The notes under the pieces are model-generated. The model saw nothing but the letters and a program-made list of their open reading frames with translations, was not told the DNA's origin and did no database searches. From positions 1 to 64,000 of the forward strand of contig CAZPZZ010000005.1 in NCBI GenBank assembly GCA_964591245.1: a stretch of 64,000 bases of DNA. Direction: 5' to 3'. The position numbers and the translations under genes were made by a program. Every line of letters starts with the position of its first letter. Within the stretch, counting starts at the first letter, position 1. Shown piece after piece: positions 23,787 to 33,370 of this stretch. Source of the stretch: CAZPZZ01 sp964591245. Its GTDB lineage: Bacteria; Acidobacteriota; Vicinamibacteria; Vicinamibacterales; UBA8438.

Positions 23787-25118
23787 ATGACCGATCGTCA
23801 TCCATCCAGGCGCCATTTCATCAAGGGGGTATCCGCGTCTACGGCGTCTTTGATGGTGGTACCTCGTCATGTACTAGGCCGTGGTTTCCAGGCTCCCAGC
23901 GATACCTTGAATATTGCCGGCATCGGTGTTGGGGGGCGGGGGCGGGCGAACGTGCACGGCTGTGCCAGCCAGAACATCTCGGCGCTCTGTGACGTCGATC
24001 CCGGGCTGGCAAGTCGGACCTATCGCGAATTTCCCGAAGCGCGGACTTACACAGACTATCGAGTGATGTTGGACCGCGAATCGGATATCGATGCGGTCAT
24101 CATCGCGACGCCCGATCATACCCATGCGGTCATCGCGGCCGAGGCGATGCGCCGCGGTCACCATGTGTACTGCGAGAAGCCACTGACTCGAACGGTTGCC
24201 GAAGCGCGGGCGCTTGCCAGGATCGCTCGTGAGCAGAATGTTGTGACCCAGATGGGGAATCAAGGTCATGCCCAGGAGGGCACTCGTCAAATCAGGGAGT
24301 GGATTGAAGCTGGTGCGATCGGGACGGTGCGTGATGTTCATTACTGGACGAATCGGCCCATCTGGCCCCAGGCCATTGAACGCCCGACAGACGCCCACCA
24401 TCCGTCCGCCGGACTTGATTGGGATCTGTTCCTCGGGCCGGCCCCGGCACGCCCCTACCATCCCGCCTATCATCCATTCAGGTGGCGCGGTTGGTGGGAC
24501 TACGGGACCGGTGCGTTGGGTGATATTGCCTGTCATTCGATGGACGCAGCGTTCTGGGCATTCGATCTCGACCAGCCGACGCGGATTGAAGCTGAAACGA
24601 GCCCTCTCTTCGCTGAGACGGCACCGGCGGTGTCGCGCATCACCTACGAGTTCCCCGCGAAGGGGGGGCGCGGACCGATCCGCTTTGTCTGGCGCGACGG
24701 CAATCTCACGATGCCACGCCCCCCGCAACTTGCAGCGCAGGAGCAGCTCCCGGGTGGCAACAGCGGGCAACTTTTCGTTGGGACTGAAGGGGTGCTCGGC
24801 GCGGACATCTATGGTCGGGAACCCAGGATTTTCCCGAGTGAACGCCACCATGACCTGATGTCCAGTCCACCCGCGGTGACGTATCCGCGGTCGCCAGGCG
24901 TATATCTTGAGTGGATCGCCGCGTGCAAGGGAAATGGCACCGCGGGATCCAGTTTTCCCGATCACTCGGGTCCGCTCACCGAGGTGTGTCTACTTGGTAA
25001 CCTCGCGGTACGTACGGGACGGGCTATCGACTGGGACGCCACCTCGATGCGCGCGACGAACGTGCCAGAAGCCAATGGCTTTCTCGACGAGGCCTACCGC
25101 GAGGGCTGGTCACTCTGA
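23787..25118 (+). CDS. Gfo/Idh/MocA family oxidoreductase with Tat signal
   Basis: 443 residues from the ATG at 23787 behind AGGAGA; the frame is open back to 23733 but the Tat signal starts here (SRRHFIKGVSAS). The NAD(P)-binding Rossmann fold is seen as NIAGIGVGGRGRANV, with ALCDVD ending strand two and ATPDHTHAVIAAEAMRRGHHVYCEKPLT giving the catalytic-lysine EKP motif. The C-terminal domain has WDYGTGALGDIACHSMD. Family members oxidise or epimerise sugars and cyclitols with tightly bound NAD; Tat-exported ones like this are common in Planctomycetes and Acidobacteria. The substrate is unknown. Confidence 0.9.
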   Translation: MTDRHPSRRHFIKGVSASTASLMVVPRHVLGRGFQAPSDTLNIAGIGVGGRGRANVHGCASQNISALCDVDPGLASRTYREFPEARTYTDYRVMLDRESDIDAVIIATPDHTHAVIAAEAMRRGHHVYCEKPLTRTVAEARALARIAREQNVVTQMGNQGHAQEGTRQIREWIEAGAIGTVRDVHYWTNRPIWPQAIERPTDAHHPSAGLDWDLFLGPAPARPYHPAYHPFRWRGWWDYGTGALGDIACHSMDAAFWAFDLDQPTRIEAETSPLFAETAPAVSRITYEFPAKGGRGPIRFVWRDGNLTMPRPPQLAAQEQLPGGNSGQLFVGTEGVLGADIYGREPRIFPSERHHDLMSSPPAVTYPRSPGVYLEWIAACKGNGTAGSSFPDHSGPLTEVCLLGNLAVRTGRAIDWDATSMRATNVPEANGFLDEAYREGWSL

Positions 25119-25315
25119 GACGCACGTTCCGTTCGGTGTGTGGCGGGCAACGGCCTGCGTGACGCCGTTCTTACCGGGGCAGCTCAAGCCAGGCGATTGC
25201 CTGCGATCTCTCTTCGGTGTCGGAGAGGCGTGCCAAGGGCGTATGCTCTTGCGTGTTGATTCCAGCACGCGCTCGTTACGGTATGACACGAAACCTCAAC
25301 TTCCGGGAGTTTCAT

Positions 25316-26242
25316 ATGCAACGACTTCTCTGGCCGCACGTGCCGTCTGCGCCCGCATGGCTACTCGCGATCGGCCTGTGCGCGTGTTCGGGGTCTGGAG
25401 TACCAATGCCGGCACGCAGTACGTCGTCCGCTGAATCTGGTACCGAGGTCTCGAGGACGTTTGGTGACGCCCTGACGTTTCACGCGTCGTTCGACGCTGG
25501 TGTCGATGCCGACTGGGCACTCGGAGACCATCAGCTCTACACGGCTCCTTCCTATGATGCGTTGGATGCGGCGAGTCCTGGGCTCGGCAATCCCGATGTC
25601 GAGCTTGCTCAGGGGGCTGGCCGGTTCGGTCATGCGCTGCGCTTCACGGCACGGAATCAACATGCCATCTACTACGACGCGGATGATAACGTGTCGTACT
25701 CGCCAGCCGGGTGGAATGGAACGGTGTCGTTCTGGTTGAGTCTGGATCCCGCCACGGATCTGGCACCGGGATTTTGTGATCCGATTCAAATCACGGACGC
25801 CGCCTACAACGACGCGGCCATCTGGGTTGATTTCACAGCTCAGAATCCCAGGCAGTTTCGTCTAGGTGTGTTCGGCGATCTCGATACATGGAATCCTGAA
25901 GACCTTTCTCCCGATTCCAATCCAGCGTTCGAGGAACGGTTGGTGGTTGTGGATGCACCTCCCTTTGCAGCTGAGTCGTGGACGCATGTGGTCATTACCC
26001 ATAGCGGGCTCAATACCCAGGAAGGGGGAGTAGCGACCTTGTATCTTGACGGCGAACGGGTACAGGCCAGTAGCGGTATTGATGAACCCTTTAGTTGGGA
26101 GCCGGGCAGGGGGACCATTCGCCTTGGCGTCAACTACGTGGGGCTCTTCGATGATCTCTCCCTGTTCAATCGAGCGTTGACCGACGAGGAGGTAAGTCGG
26201 CTTCACGCGCTCGCGACGGGTGTTTTGGAGTTATATCCGTAA
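25316..26242 (+). CDS. LamG/concanavalin-like lipoprotein
   Basis: 308 residues from the ATG at 25316 with CGGGAG upstream. The leader ends in a lipobox-like LCAC (Cys about 24). The mature domain is a LamG-type jelly roll: LTFHASFDAG at its start, GHALRFTARNQHAIYY, GWNGTVSFWLSL, ESWTHVVITHSG, ATLYLDGERVQ and YVGLFDDLSLFNRALTDEEV at its end, the usual closing signature. Such domains bind carbohydrate or protein at the cell surface. It is separated by 197 bases from the oxidoreductase upstream, which may act on the same sugar-type material. Confidence 0.82.
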   Translation: MQRLLWPHVPSAPAWLLAIGLCACSGSGVPMPARSTSSAESGTEVSRTFGDALTFHASFDAGVDADWALGDHQLYTAPSYDALDAASPGLGNPDVELAQGAGRFGHALRFTARNQHAIYYDADDNVSYSPAGWNGTVSFWLSLDPATDLAPGFCDPIQITDAAYNDAAIWVDFTAQNPRQFRLGVFGDLDTWNPEDLSPDSNPAFEERLVVVDAPPFAAESWTHVVITHSGLNTQEGGVATLYLDGERVQASSGIDEPFSWEPGRGTIRLGVNYVGLFDDLSLFNRALTDEEVSRLHALATGVLELYP

Positions 26243-26357
26243 CCGGCTCATTCTCTTCGATCGTGGAGGGGTCTATTTCTCTGCGCGGGTGAGTGCGAAG
26301 GTGGGGACCTGTGGCAGCGAGACTACACCCACATTGTTAGCCGGGTGATGGATGTTG

Positions 26358-26423
26358 GCGGAACCTGGTCTCGCGGGACTCATGACACCGCCGGTTGCGG
26401 TGAACGACGAGACCAGGTTCCGC
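26358..26423. terminator. 16-bp perfect inverted repeat between convergent genes
   Basis: Arms 26358-26373 and 26408-26423 (GCGGAACCTGGTCTCG and its complement) match perfectly over 16 bp; the 34-base spacer contains a second small hairpin (CACCGC/GCGGTG). It lies between the LamG lipoprotein and the SMP-30 gene, both reading towards it. Neither side has a T run, so a bidirectional structural terminator is the simplest reading but not proven. Confidence 0.5.
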
Positions 26424-26443
26424 GGTAATGCCTGGATCAGGTT

Positions 26444-27619
26444 TCAGGGAATGGGTCCAGATACATTCACACGAATGCGGTACAAACCTGTCCGACCCGT
26501 CATATAGAGTGTTCGACCATCGTCGCCCCACGCGACGTTGGCTGGTACTTCCGTAGGCTTGATCGTGCCGAGGTGTCGTCCCTCGGGGCTGATGACCCAG
26601 ACGCCGCCAGGACCGGTGGCCCATAGATTACCCTCGTTGTCGACCTTAAGTCCGTCTGCAGCTCCAGGAGCGTTAACCGCACTCGCGTCGAGGAGCACTT
26701 CGCCTGCGTCGAGGCTACCGTCTGCGGCAACGTCATACTGCATCCATCGATTCTCCGAACTATCTGCCACATAGAGGTGTCCTTCGTCGGGCGAGAACGC
26801 GATGCCGTTGGGACCAGGTTGTTCGGCGAGTCGGATGAGGCTGCCATCAGGATCCAGGCGATAGATCCCGTTGACGTCGAGTGCCCGGTCGTCCGGTGTC
26901 GGCAAGCCATAGGGCGGGTCGGTAAAGTAGAGAGCGCCGTCAGATCTATAGGCGAGATCATTGGGGCTGTTCAGTCGACCTCCTTCGAAATTGTCTACGA
27001 CTATGCTCCGGGTGCCATTCGCGGCGATTCGAGAAATCCGACCGTTGAAGTGTTCGGTGAAGACGATGTCACCGTTCGGGGCCACGGTAATGCCGTTGGA
27101 GCCGGAGAACCGATCTTCTACCGGCTCGCCTTCGAACACTGGTGCAAGGAAGTCGCTGACAACGCCGGCTGGGGTCCACTTGATAATACGATTACCGGGA
27201 ATGTCACTGAAGAGTAAGAAGGGATCTTCGCCTCGGACCCAGACGGGACCTTCGGTAAAGCCGAAACCATCGGCGAGGTGTTCGATCTCGGCATCTTGCG
27301 GCACTAACGTATTGAATGCGGGGTCAAGGCGTTCGATCGTGCCAGCGCCGGAGGCGGCACGTTGGACGAGTGTGGTGGCGTGCCAGTTGTTCGTCGGCGC
27401 GAGTGATGGGAATCGATACAAGTCGTAGCCAGGGGTCTCGGTAAACCGAAAGCCGCTCGGACTCGCATTGGACCACACGCCGATCGTTGCACCTGCCTCG
27501 GATGGTTGGGCGGTTCGTGTCTGCGCCTGTGTCATTGGGATTGAGAGACTGCTCCAGCCCACGCATGCCGTCGCGAGTCCGATTACGAACGCTTTCGAGA
27601 TGTATGGATGTTGTGACAC
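26444..27619 (-). CDS. Exported SMP-30/gluconolactonase-type hydrolase
   Basis: 391 residues with a signal peptide (VIGLATACVGWSSLSIPMTQAQ). A six-bladed propeller of the SMP-30/gluconolactonase/LRE family: the metal-ligand Glu in FGFTEGPVW, SGSNGITVAPNGDIVFTEH, the ligand Asn in LNSPNDLAYRSDGALYFTDPP, and the Asp in AADGLKVDNEGNLW. Family members hydrolyse sugar lactones using Ca or Zn. The location would be periplasmic. A sodium symporter gene starts the same strand upstream with about 40 bases between them, so uptake of the product is possible. Confidence 0.88.
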   Translation of the reverse strand: MSQHPYISKAFVIGLATACVGWSSLSIPMTQAQTRTAQPSEAGATIGVWSNASPSGFRFTETPGYDLYRFPSLAPTNNWHATTLVQRAASGAGTIERLDPAFNTLVPQDAEIEHLADGFGFTEGPVWVRGEDPFLLFSDIPGNRIIKWTPAGVVSDFLAPVFEGEPVEDRFSGSNGITVAPNGDIVFTEHFNGRISRIAANGTRSIVVDNFEGGRLNSPNDLAYRSDGALYFTDPPYGLPTPDDRALDVNGIYRLDPDGSLIRLAEQPGPNGIAFSPDEGHLYVADSSENRWMQYDVAADGSLDAGEVLLDASAVNAPGAADGLKVDNEGNLWATGPGGVWVISPEGRHLGTIKPTEVPANVAWGDDGRTLYMTGRTGLYRIRVNVSGPIP

Positions 27620-27660
27620 CTTCGTTCTCCTTTATATGACGATGGAACGCGAGATCCGAC

Positions 27661-29082
27661 TTACCCCGCACCTTCCTGTTTCGTCCCTAACGTGAGAGGT
27701 TTGATGAGGAAGAAGTAGCCGACGAGACCAAAGAACATGGCGGGAGCGACTTCATAGACGGTGGCTCCCCATCCAAGCTCTCTCCAGAGAAGAGCGATGA
27801 GGGTGCAGCTGATCATGATGAAAAGCGCTTTGTGCTCCGTCAGTTTTTCACCAAGGGCGAGAATGACGATCAGCGGGGCGAAGGCCGCGGCTAAGACCGA
27901 CCACGCATACAGGACGAGGGTAAATACACTATCAACTCCAAAAAGTGCGATCACGAGTGCGATAGCGGTCACCGAGATTGTGGCGGCTTTGGAAACCCAG
28001 CTGGAATTGGTCTTGTAATGCACGACATCCTCGGTCAAGGCGGCGCTACACCCCAGAATTTGTGAATCCGCCGTAGACATACAGGCCGCGAATATTCCGG
28101 CCAAGACCAGTCCCACCAGGATCTCCGGCAGGAGTGTGACGGCCATCATTGGTAAAGCAAGTTCGGGATCAAAAACTGAGATGTCCGGAAAAATTAATCG
28201 CGCGCTCAATCCCACTGTAAACGTCAGTACGCAGAACGAGAAGTATGCGCCGTAGTAGAACGCCAATGCTCGTTTCATCTGGCTGGCATTCCCGAGCGCC
28301 ATGAATCGAATCATGACGTGTGGTTGTGCAATGATGCCCGTTCCTCCCGCGACAAAGCCGAGTATGAAGAGCGCGATTGGCACGAGGCCATGCGCCACAT
28401 TGGCCGGAAAAAGATTGAGGTAGGTTGGCGAGACATTGCCGAGTTGTTCGAAGAAAGCCTGCAGGCCGCCGATTTCGCCAAGTCCTATGACCAGGATCAG
28501 GGTCATCGCCGAAAACATCACCAGTGTCTGTGCTGCGTCGGTCCAGATCGACGCGCGGATTCCACCAGCGAAGCAGTAGATCACCACGATCAGGCTGCCG
28601 ATCAAGGCGCCGCTGCTATAGTCCCAGCCGAAAATGACAAAGAGCGCCTTGCTGCCAGCCGTGAATTGAGCGGCAGCGTAGGCGCCGAGGAAGAGTACGG
28701 TGATGATACCCGCAAGTAGGCGAACCTTGCGGAAGTTACCGCCGTCCCAGGTGGACAGCAAGGCACCAAAGCTCAGACTCTGTCTTTGGCGAGAGACCAC
28801 ACACATCTTCTTGTGAATGAAGCAACTGGCTAGCGCATCACCGGCCATCCAGGCAAACATGACCCACAACGATTCGAGTCCGCTGGCATACGTGTACCCG
28901 ATGGCTCCGATGAACATGTATCCACTGTTGTTGGTTGCCATCGCGGAGAGGCCCGCCAGCCAGGGGCTTACTGCACGTCCGGCGAGCAAGTAATCGGCTT
29001 TGCTGTTGTTACTTATGAGGCTTGACGCTGCCCCAACCACGACAAACCCGAGTAAGCACGCGATAAAACTGCCAATGATCAT
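27661..29082 (-). CDS. Sodium:solute symporter (SSS family, PutP-like)
   Basis: 473 residues, about thirteen membrane helices. Signature blocks of the family are seen: SKADYLLAGRAVSPWLAGLSAMATNNS split across TM2, GYMFIGAIGYTYASG, and the late IFAACMSTADSQILGCSAALTEDVV, which carries the Na2-site Ser/Thr region of TM8. It resembles sodium/proline symporters most, but the substrate cannot be fixed from sequence. It precedes the lactonase gene on the same strand; both may serve one sugar- or amino-acid-derived substrate. No regulator is nearby. Confidence 0.85.
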   Translation of the reverse strand: MIIGSFIACLLGFVVVGAASSLISNNSKADYLLAGRAVSPWLAGLSAMATNNSGYMFIGAIGYTYASGLESLWVMFAWMAGDALASCFIHKKMCVVSRQRQSLSFGALLSTWDGGNFRKVRLLAGIITVLFLGAYAAAQFTAGSKALFVIFGWDYSSGALIGSLIVVIYCFAGGIRASIWTDAAQTLVMFSAMTLILVIGLGEIGGLQAFFEQLGNVSPTYLNLFPANVAHGLVPIALFILGFVAGGTGIIAQPHVMIRFMALGNASQMKRALAFYYGAYFSFCVLTFTVGLSARLIFPDISVFDPELALPMMAVTLLPEILVGLVLAGIFAACMSTADSQILGCSAALTEDVVHYKTNSSWVSKAATISVTAIALVIALFGVDSVFTLVLYAWSVLAAAFAPLIVILALGEKLTEHKALFIMISCTLIALLWRELGWGATVYEVAPAMFFGLVGYFFLIKPLTLGTKQEGAG

Positions 29083-29415
29083 GAGGTCGGTGTGTCAACA
29101 GTGGTGACGCGACAGACAGAGTGGTCACGGCTGTCTTCCCGTGGGGTTCGTCCGTTTGTACCGGCTATCGATTGTAGTCGGGTTCTTGCGTTGCCGGTGA
29201 ACTCCTGCCGATTCGGTTGTCCCGACGAATGCAGTGCTCCGCGGCCCGATGCGTGCTCGTCTGGCACTGTCGTTGAAGGTGAATCTGTTTTGGTCGCCCC
29301 ATGGAAGCCCTGGTTAGCGCGGCGTCAACCGTGTTGGGTGTTCACCCTGTTTGTAAGAGAAGAGGTAGGAACATCCGTGTCAGTGTGTGAGTACTCCGTT
29401 GCCGACTGGTGTCGA
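29083..29415. other. Intergenic region without a supportable gene
   Basis: The plus-strand frame through here (29092-29511) runs into the end of the opposite-strand membrane gene and shows no family or hydrophobic pattern. It probably holds the promoter of the symporter gene on the minus strand; no clear box was found. Confidence 0.4.
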
Positions 29416-30870
29416 TCACGGACGGGTTTCGTCAAAGATGAGCTCACCGGTGCGGGTGATGGTGACCACGTTTCCTTCCGCCGCAAAGGTGCCGCCGAGC
29501 AGGTGAAATAAGAGCGCTGGGTTTACGGCGCGCGCGTCGGTATCTGCACCGAGGACGTCTGCCGTCTGGTGATCGTTGTTGACGAGTCCCCGCAGAGTTT
29601 TAACGATTGCACCATATTGCGGCGCTTTGAACAGTGAATTGAACTCTCTCCAGCGATCGGGTTGGGCGGTCGTGACCGTGAGCAATAATCCGGCCGTTAG
29701 TAGTCCAGCAAGGGGTCTTGGGGCGATTCGTCCCACCCCGCCGAACACGGCCAGCGCAAGCGGGGCCGACATTGAGAGTAGCCAGTAGGTGTCCAGCCGG
29801 AGGTTGAGCACGCTATATCCCGCCCAGGCGCAGGCTACCGGGACTACTGAAACGACTAGGAACTGGAACGACTGGCGCCACGCGGCCGTGGTGATAATTA
29901 GTCCGATCAGGAACCAGAGCCAGAGTAGAGGTAATTGGGCCGGGGTTACGAACATTCGCTCCAGCCCGTTGACGAGGAATCGCCCGCTATCACCGATCAA
30001 TGTTGCCAGTGGTGCGTCCAGAAGTTGGTTGATACCACCGCCAACGAGTCCGATGATGTTGGAGCTTCCGCGCGCGTCTCGGTCGGTCATGGCATAGGGC
30101 AGCTGCAGGGTAATGATGGTGATTGCCATGGCCAGGACGGTTCGGCTTGCGGCACGGCGATGGGCTCGATCTCGGAACCCTGCGGTCCAGGGAAGGTAAA
30201 GCAGCATGGGCACCGCTGCGAAGATCGCCGGTGTGTGCGATTGCACCGCGAGCCAGCAGGTTGTTGTAATGAAGATGACGGATTGGAGCGTCAGCGGGCG
30301 CGGGTGTGACCAAAGCACCGATGCGATGGCCACGTTGACCAGTGCGACGGCGAGTCCTGGATTCCAGATAGTTGCGGCGAGTGCCCCGTCGAATGGCGAC
30401 GAGACGATCAAGAGTCCAATACCCGCCACTGTCATAACAGGCAGGCCGCGCCGAAGTAAGGCTGCTGTGAGTAGAGCGTCGCTTGCTGCGCGAAGCATCA
30501 ATAACCCAATTGCTCCCACGTGTGGGGCGTTGCCCAATATTGGCGCCAGGAACTGCTTGATCAACCACAGAACCCAGTAGAATATCGGTCCCCATGAAAC
30601 GCCTCCGGTCACCGTGGGAGGGCCTACGGTTGGAAGTTCGGTGAAGCTTCCCTGTACTACGAGCCAGTCCCGCTGCTGATCGCCCATAAACCAAAAGTGA
30701 TTCTCAATGCCTAGGGCACGGAAGGCCAGACCATACCCGGCAAGGATGCAAGGCAATCCAAATTTCACCATTCGTCGCATCCACTGGTGAGATAGTGTCT
30801 CCAGCGTTTGAAGAATGGTAGTCACTCCGTTCGTGATGTAGTCTCTTAAGCTTCTATCGAACAAAGTCAT
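29416..30870 (-). CDS. Polytopic membrane protein, probable GT-C type glycosyltransferase
   Basis: 484 residues with about ten membrane segments. Just after the first helix is a loop with FWFMGDQQRDW, an acidic motif placed as in GT-C glycosyltransferases such as the PMT/ArnT group. The C-terminal ~70 residues are soluble. The start (ATG at 30870) overlaps the stop of the polyprenyl-phosphate glycosyltransferase gene by 4 bases, and this pairing supports the view that it transfers the sugar from the lipid carrier to an acceptor outside the membrane. The acceptor is unknown. Confidence 0.7.
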   Translation of the reverse strand: MTLFDRSLRDYITNGVTTILQTLETLSHQWMRRMVKFGLPCILAGYGLAFRALGIENHFWFMGDQQRDWLVVQGSFTELPTVGPPTVTGGVSWGPIFYWVLWLIKQFLAPILGNAPHVGAIGLLMLRAASDALLTAALLRRGLPVMTVAGIGLLIVSSPFDGALAATIWNPGLAVALVNVAIASVLWSHPRPLTLQSVIFITTTCWLAVQSHTPAIFAAVPMLLYLPWTAGFRDRAHRRAASRTVLAMAITIITLQLPYAMTDRDARGSSNIIGLVGGGINQLLDAPLATLIGDSGRFLVNGLERMFVTPAQLPLLWLWFLIGLIITTAAWRQSFQFLVVSVVPVACAWAGYSVLNLRLDTYWLLSMSAPLALAVFGGVGRIAPRPLAGLLTAGLLLTVTTAQPDRWREFNSLFKAPQYGAIVKTLRGLVNNDHQTADVLGADTDARAVNPALLFHLLGGTFAAEGNVVTITRTGELIFDETRP

Positions 30871-31733
30871 TGTTCTGGATTCTTATAGTTCCTGTGCCAA
30901 TCGCTGAGACGTAGTCGAATCAGATCGATGAACATCTGGGCTGCATCTCGCAAGGGATGTACATGACTGAGTGCATCATTCCTCCAGGTTACGGGGATCT
31001 CGGCCACCTGTAGGCCGAGTTTCCTTGCGATCCAGAAGATTTCGACATCAAAGGCAAATCGGTTGATCCGCTGCCGGCGGAAAATTCGTTGCGCTACGCT
31101 TCGGCGGAAGCACTTGAATCCGCACTGCGTGTCGCGCACACCGGGGACAGCGACGACCCGTACTACGAGGTTGAAGAGATGCCCCATCAACTCGCGCCAC
31201 CAGGTTTGCCGTACTTGTATGTCGGAGCCTGCGAGTGCCCGGGATCCGACGGCGATGTCGGCACCGGCCTCGATCGCATCTATCAAGTGCTCGACTTCTT
31301 CTATCGGCGTTGAAAGATCGGCGTCGGAGAAGATTACATATTGGCCCCGTGCCTCCAATATACCGCGGCGTACGGAGTAACCCTTGCCGTGATTGAGGTT
31401 GTTTGCGAGCACGTGAAGCGCTGTCCATTGCGTGGCCCGAGTGCGAGCGAGTTCGAGGGTTCCGTCATTCCCGCCGTCGACAACGACGACGACCTCGCCG
31501 TTCCATGACTGTTTCTCTAGATAACGGCGGATCCGGTCCAGGGTTGGACCCAGCCGCTTAGCTTCTTGCCAGGCAGGAATCACGATAGTCAGGTACACGG
31601 AGTGGGGGTCTGTCACAGAGGCCCTGAGCCGTTGAATGGTCGCCGCCGAGGACGCGCCGTTCTGTGTCTCTTGAGGTGCTCGTGTCGGTCTGTGCTGAGC
31701 GTCCGCATGGTCAAGAGCTGACGAATGCGCCAT
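30867..31733 (-). CDS. GT2 glycosyltransferase, dolichyl/polyprenyl-phosphate sugar synthase type
   Basis: 288 residues. A GT-A fold of family 2: LTIVIPAWQEAKRLGPTLD at the start, VVVVDGGNDGT, NHGKGYSVRRGILEARG, the metal-binding VIFSDADLSTP, and later GFKCFRRSVAQRIF and FDVEIFWIARKLGL. This pattern matches ALG5/DPM-like enzymes that move glucose or mannose from a nucleotide sugar to a polyprenyl phosphate on the cytosolic face. The first ~45 residues are a low-complexity hydrophilic extension. It forms an operon with the GT-C-like gene. Its start is only 11 bases from that of the divergent propeller gene. Confidence 0.85.
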   Translation of the reverse strand: MAHSSALDHADAQHRPTRAPQETQNGASSAATIQRLRASVTDPHSVYLTIVIPAWQEAKRLGPTLDRIRRYLEKQSWNGEVVVVVDGGNDGTLELARTRATQWTALHVLANNLNHGKGYSVRRGILEARGQYVIFSDADLSTPIEEVEHLIDAIEAGADIAVGSRALAGSDIQVRQTWWRELMGHLFNLVVRVVAVPGVRDTQCGFKCFRRSVAQRIFRRQRINRFAFDVEIFWIARKLGLQVAEIPVTWRNDALSHVHPLRDAAQMFIDLIRLRLSDWHRNYKNPEQ

Positions 31734-31744
31734 GATTGTGGCCT

Positions 31745-33127
31745 ATGACTTCTCACACATCGGCCAGACTTGTGATCTATAGCATGGTGGGCGTCATTCT
31801 GTCCGCGTTCGGTGGTATTGCCCTACAGGCAGAAGACTGGGCAGAGTGGCGCGGGCCTGGACGTCTCGGAGTGTGGCACGAAGACGGCATCATCGAGTCG
31901 TTTCCGGACGACGGCCTACATGTGGTCTGGCGGACGTCGCTCAATTCAGGGTATTCGGGACCAGCGGTCGCAGGCGGTCGCGTATTTGTGTTGGACTGGC
32001 AGGAGGATCCTGGATCCCGGACGCTGGACGGTACCGAGCGCGCCGTTGCGCTCGACGAGAATACAGGCGCCGTCCTGTGGACCCACGAATGGCAGACCAC
32101 CTACCGGATGCTGATGGGGTCCTATGCCATTGGTCCCCGAGCGACACCGACCGTTGATGGTTCCCGTGTGTATGTCGTGGGCGCGACTGGTCGACTCTTC
32201 TGTCTCGACGTCGAAACGGGTGAGGTGGTTTGGGAGAAGGACTACGTTCAGGACTACGGCACGAGCGTACCGATTTGGGGTATTGCGAGTGCGCCCCTGG
32301 TGGATGGTGACCGTCTCATTGTGGTGGTGGGGGGAGAGCCAGACGCCCTGGTCATGGCCTTCGATAAGCATACCGGCGCCGAACTGTGGCGTGCGCTTTC
32401 GGTGGTTGGTGAGATGGGATACGGCCAACCCGTCATCTTTGAGGTAGGTGGTGCGCGTCAATTGATCGTCTGGCATGCAGCCGCCCTGGTGTCGCTCGAC
32501 CCAGAAACGGGAATGGTATTTTGGGAGCAACCGTGGGAAGTGGCCTCGGGGCTGTCGGTGGCGACGCCAGTCCGTAGCGGTGAGTATCTCCTGGTGTCGC
32601 AGTTCTACAGGGGCTCGATGATGATGCGTTTGAGCCAGGATCGCCCGGCGGCGTCGAGATTGTGGCAAGGCCGTAGCCGGAGTGAACAGCCGGATCGCAC
32701 AGAAGGCCTGCACGCGCTCATCACTACGCCGCTCATCATCGGTGATTACATTTACGGGGTTGGTAGCTATGGTGAGCTGAGAGGTCTGGATGCCCGGACT
32801 GGCGAACGGTTGTGGATGAGTGAACAAATGACTGCGCAGGCACGTTGGGGCGCGGCCTTCTTTGTTCAACATGAGGACCGCTATTTCGTTAACAACGACG
32901 ATGGGGATTTGATCATCGCGCAGTTCACGCCGACGGGGTACGTGGAATTGGACCGTACCCGGCTCATTGAAGCAGATGGGAGTTCCGGAGCGGCTGCGCG
33001 CGGGCGGCCTGCGCGATTTGAGAGAGGGATCAACTGGTCACACCCCGCGTACGCCAACCGGCACATCGTGCATCGAAACAACAATGAGATCATCCGCGTG
33101 TCGCTTGCGACAGATGATTATCGGTGA
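31745..33127 (+). CDS. Exported PQQ-like beta-propeller protein
   Basis: 460 residues from the ATG at 31745; a TTG at 31736 and an ATG near 31784 are alternatives, none with a good ribosome site. After a leader (YSMVGVILSAFGGIALQAED) the protein begins EWRGPGRLGV, a start typical of this family, and then shows repeated blades such as TGAVLWTHEWQT, LDVETGEVVWEKDY, KHTGAELWRAL, LDARTGERLWM. No PQQ-binding residues can be confirmed, so it may be a BamB-like scaffold or an inactive quinoprotein relative. Divergent from the GT2 gene. Confidence 0.8.
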   Translation: MTSHTSARLVIYSMVGVILSAFGGIALQAEDWAEWRGPGRLGVWHEDGIIESFPDDGLHVVWRTSLNSGYSGPAVAGGRVFVLDWQEDPGSRTLDGTERAVALDENTGAVLWTHEWQTTYRMLMGSYAIGPRATPTVDGSRVYVVGATGRLFCLDVETGEVVWEKDYVQDYGTSVPIWGIASAPLVDGDRLIVVVGGEPDALVMAFDKHTGAELWRALSVVGEMGYGQPVIFEVGGARQLIVWHAAALVSLDPETGMVFWEQPWEVASGLSVATPVRSGEYLLVSQFYRGSMMMRLSQDRPAASRLWQGRSRSEQPDRTEGLHALITTPLIIGDYIYGVGSYGELRGLDARTGERLWMSEQMTAQARWGAAFFVQHEDRYFVNNDDGDLIIAQFTPTGYVELDRTRLIEADGSSGAAARGRPARFERGINWSHPAYANRHIVHRNNNEIIRVSLATDDYR

Positions 33128-33297
33128 ATCGCGACGAGCGACACGTCCGTGAGACTGGAACGCGATGCTGTCTGGATGAAGTGCGTCATCTGACGCTTTC
33201 CGAGATACGCGCGGAAAGCGGTAGAGCCACGAGGCTTGGGGGTGATCCCGTCTGGCTTGATCGAGGCGCCATGTGAGGTGCGCCTGGAGAGCTGCAT

Positions 33298-33345
33298 GGC
33301 CCGCGCGCTCGATCAACCTCGTGGAGATTGTGGAGCGCGCGGGCC
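33298..33345. terminator. 13-bp perfect inverted repeat between convergent genes
   Basis: Arms 33298-33310 (GGCCCGCGCGCTC) and 33333-33345 are perfect complements with a 22-base loop. It lies 26 bases after the quinoprotein stop (minus strand) and 170 bases after the plus-strand propeller gene. No T run on either side. Confidence 0.5.
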
Positions 33346-33370
33346 CAGGGAATCCGACGACGTGTGTCGG

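Noticed and set aside
29092..29511. 139-residue plus-strand frame
   Set aside because: Cys- and Ser-rich random composition; overlaps the 3' end of the GT-C-like gene.
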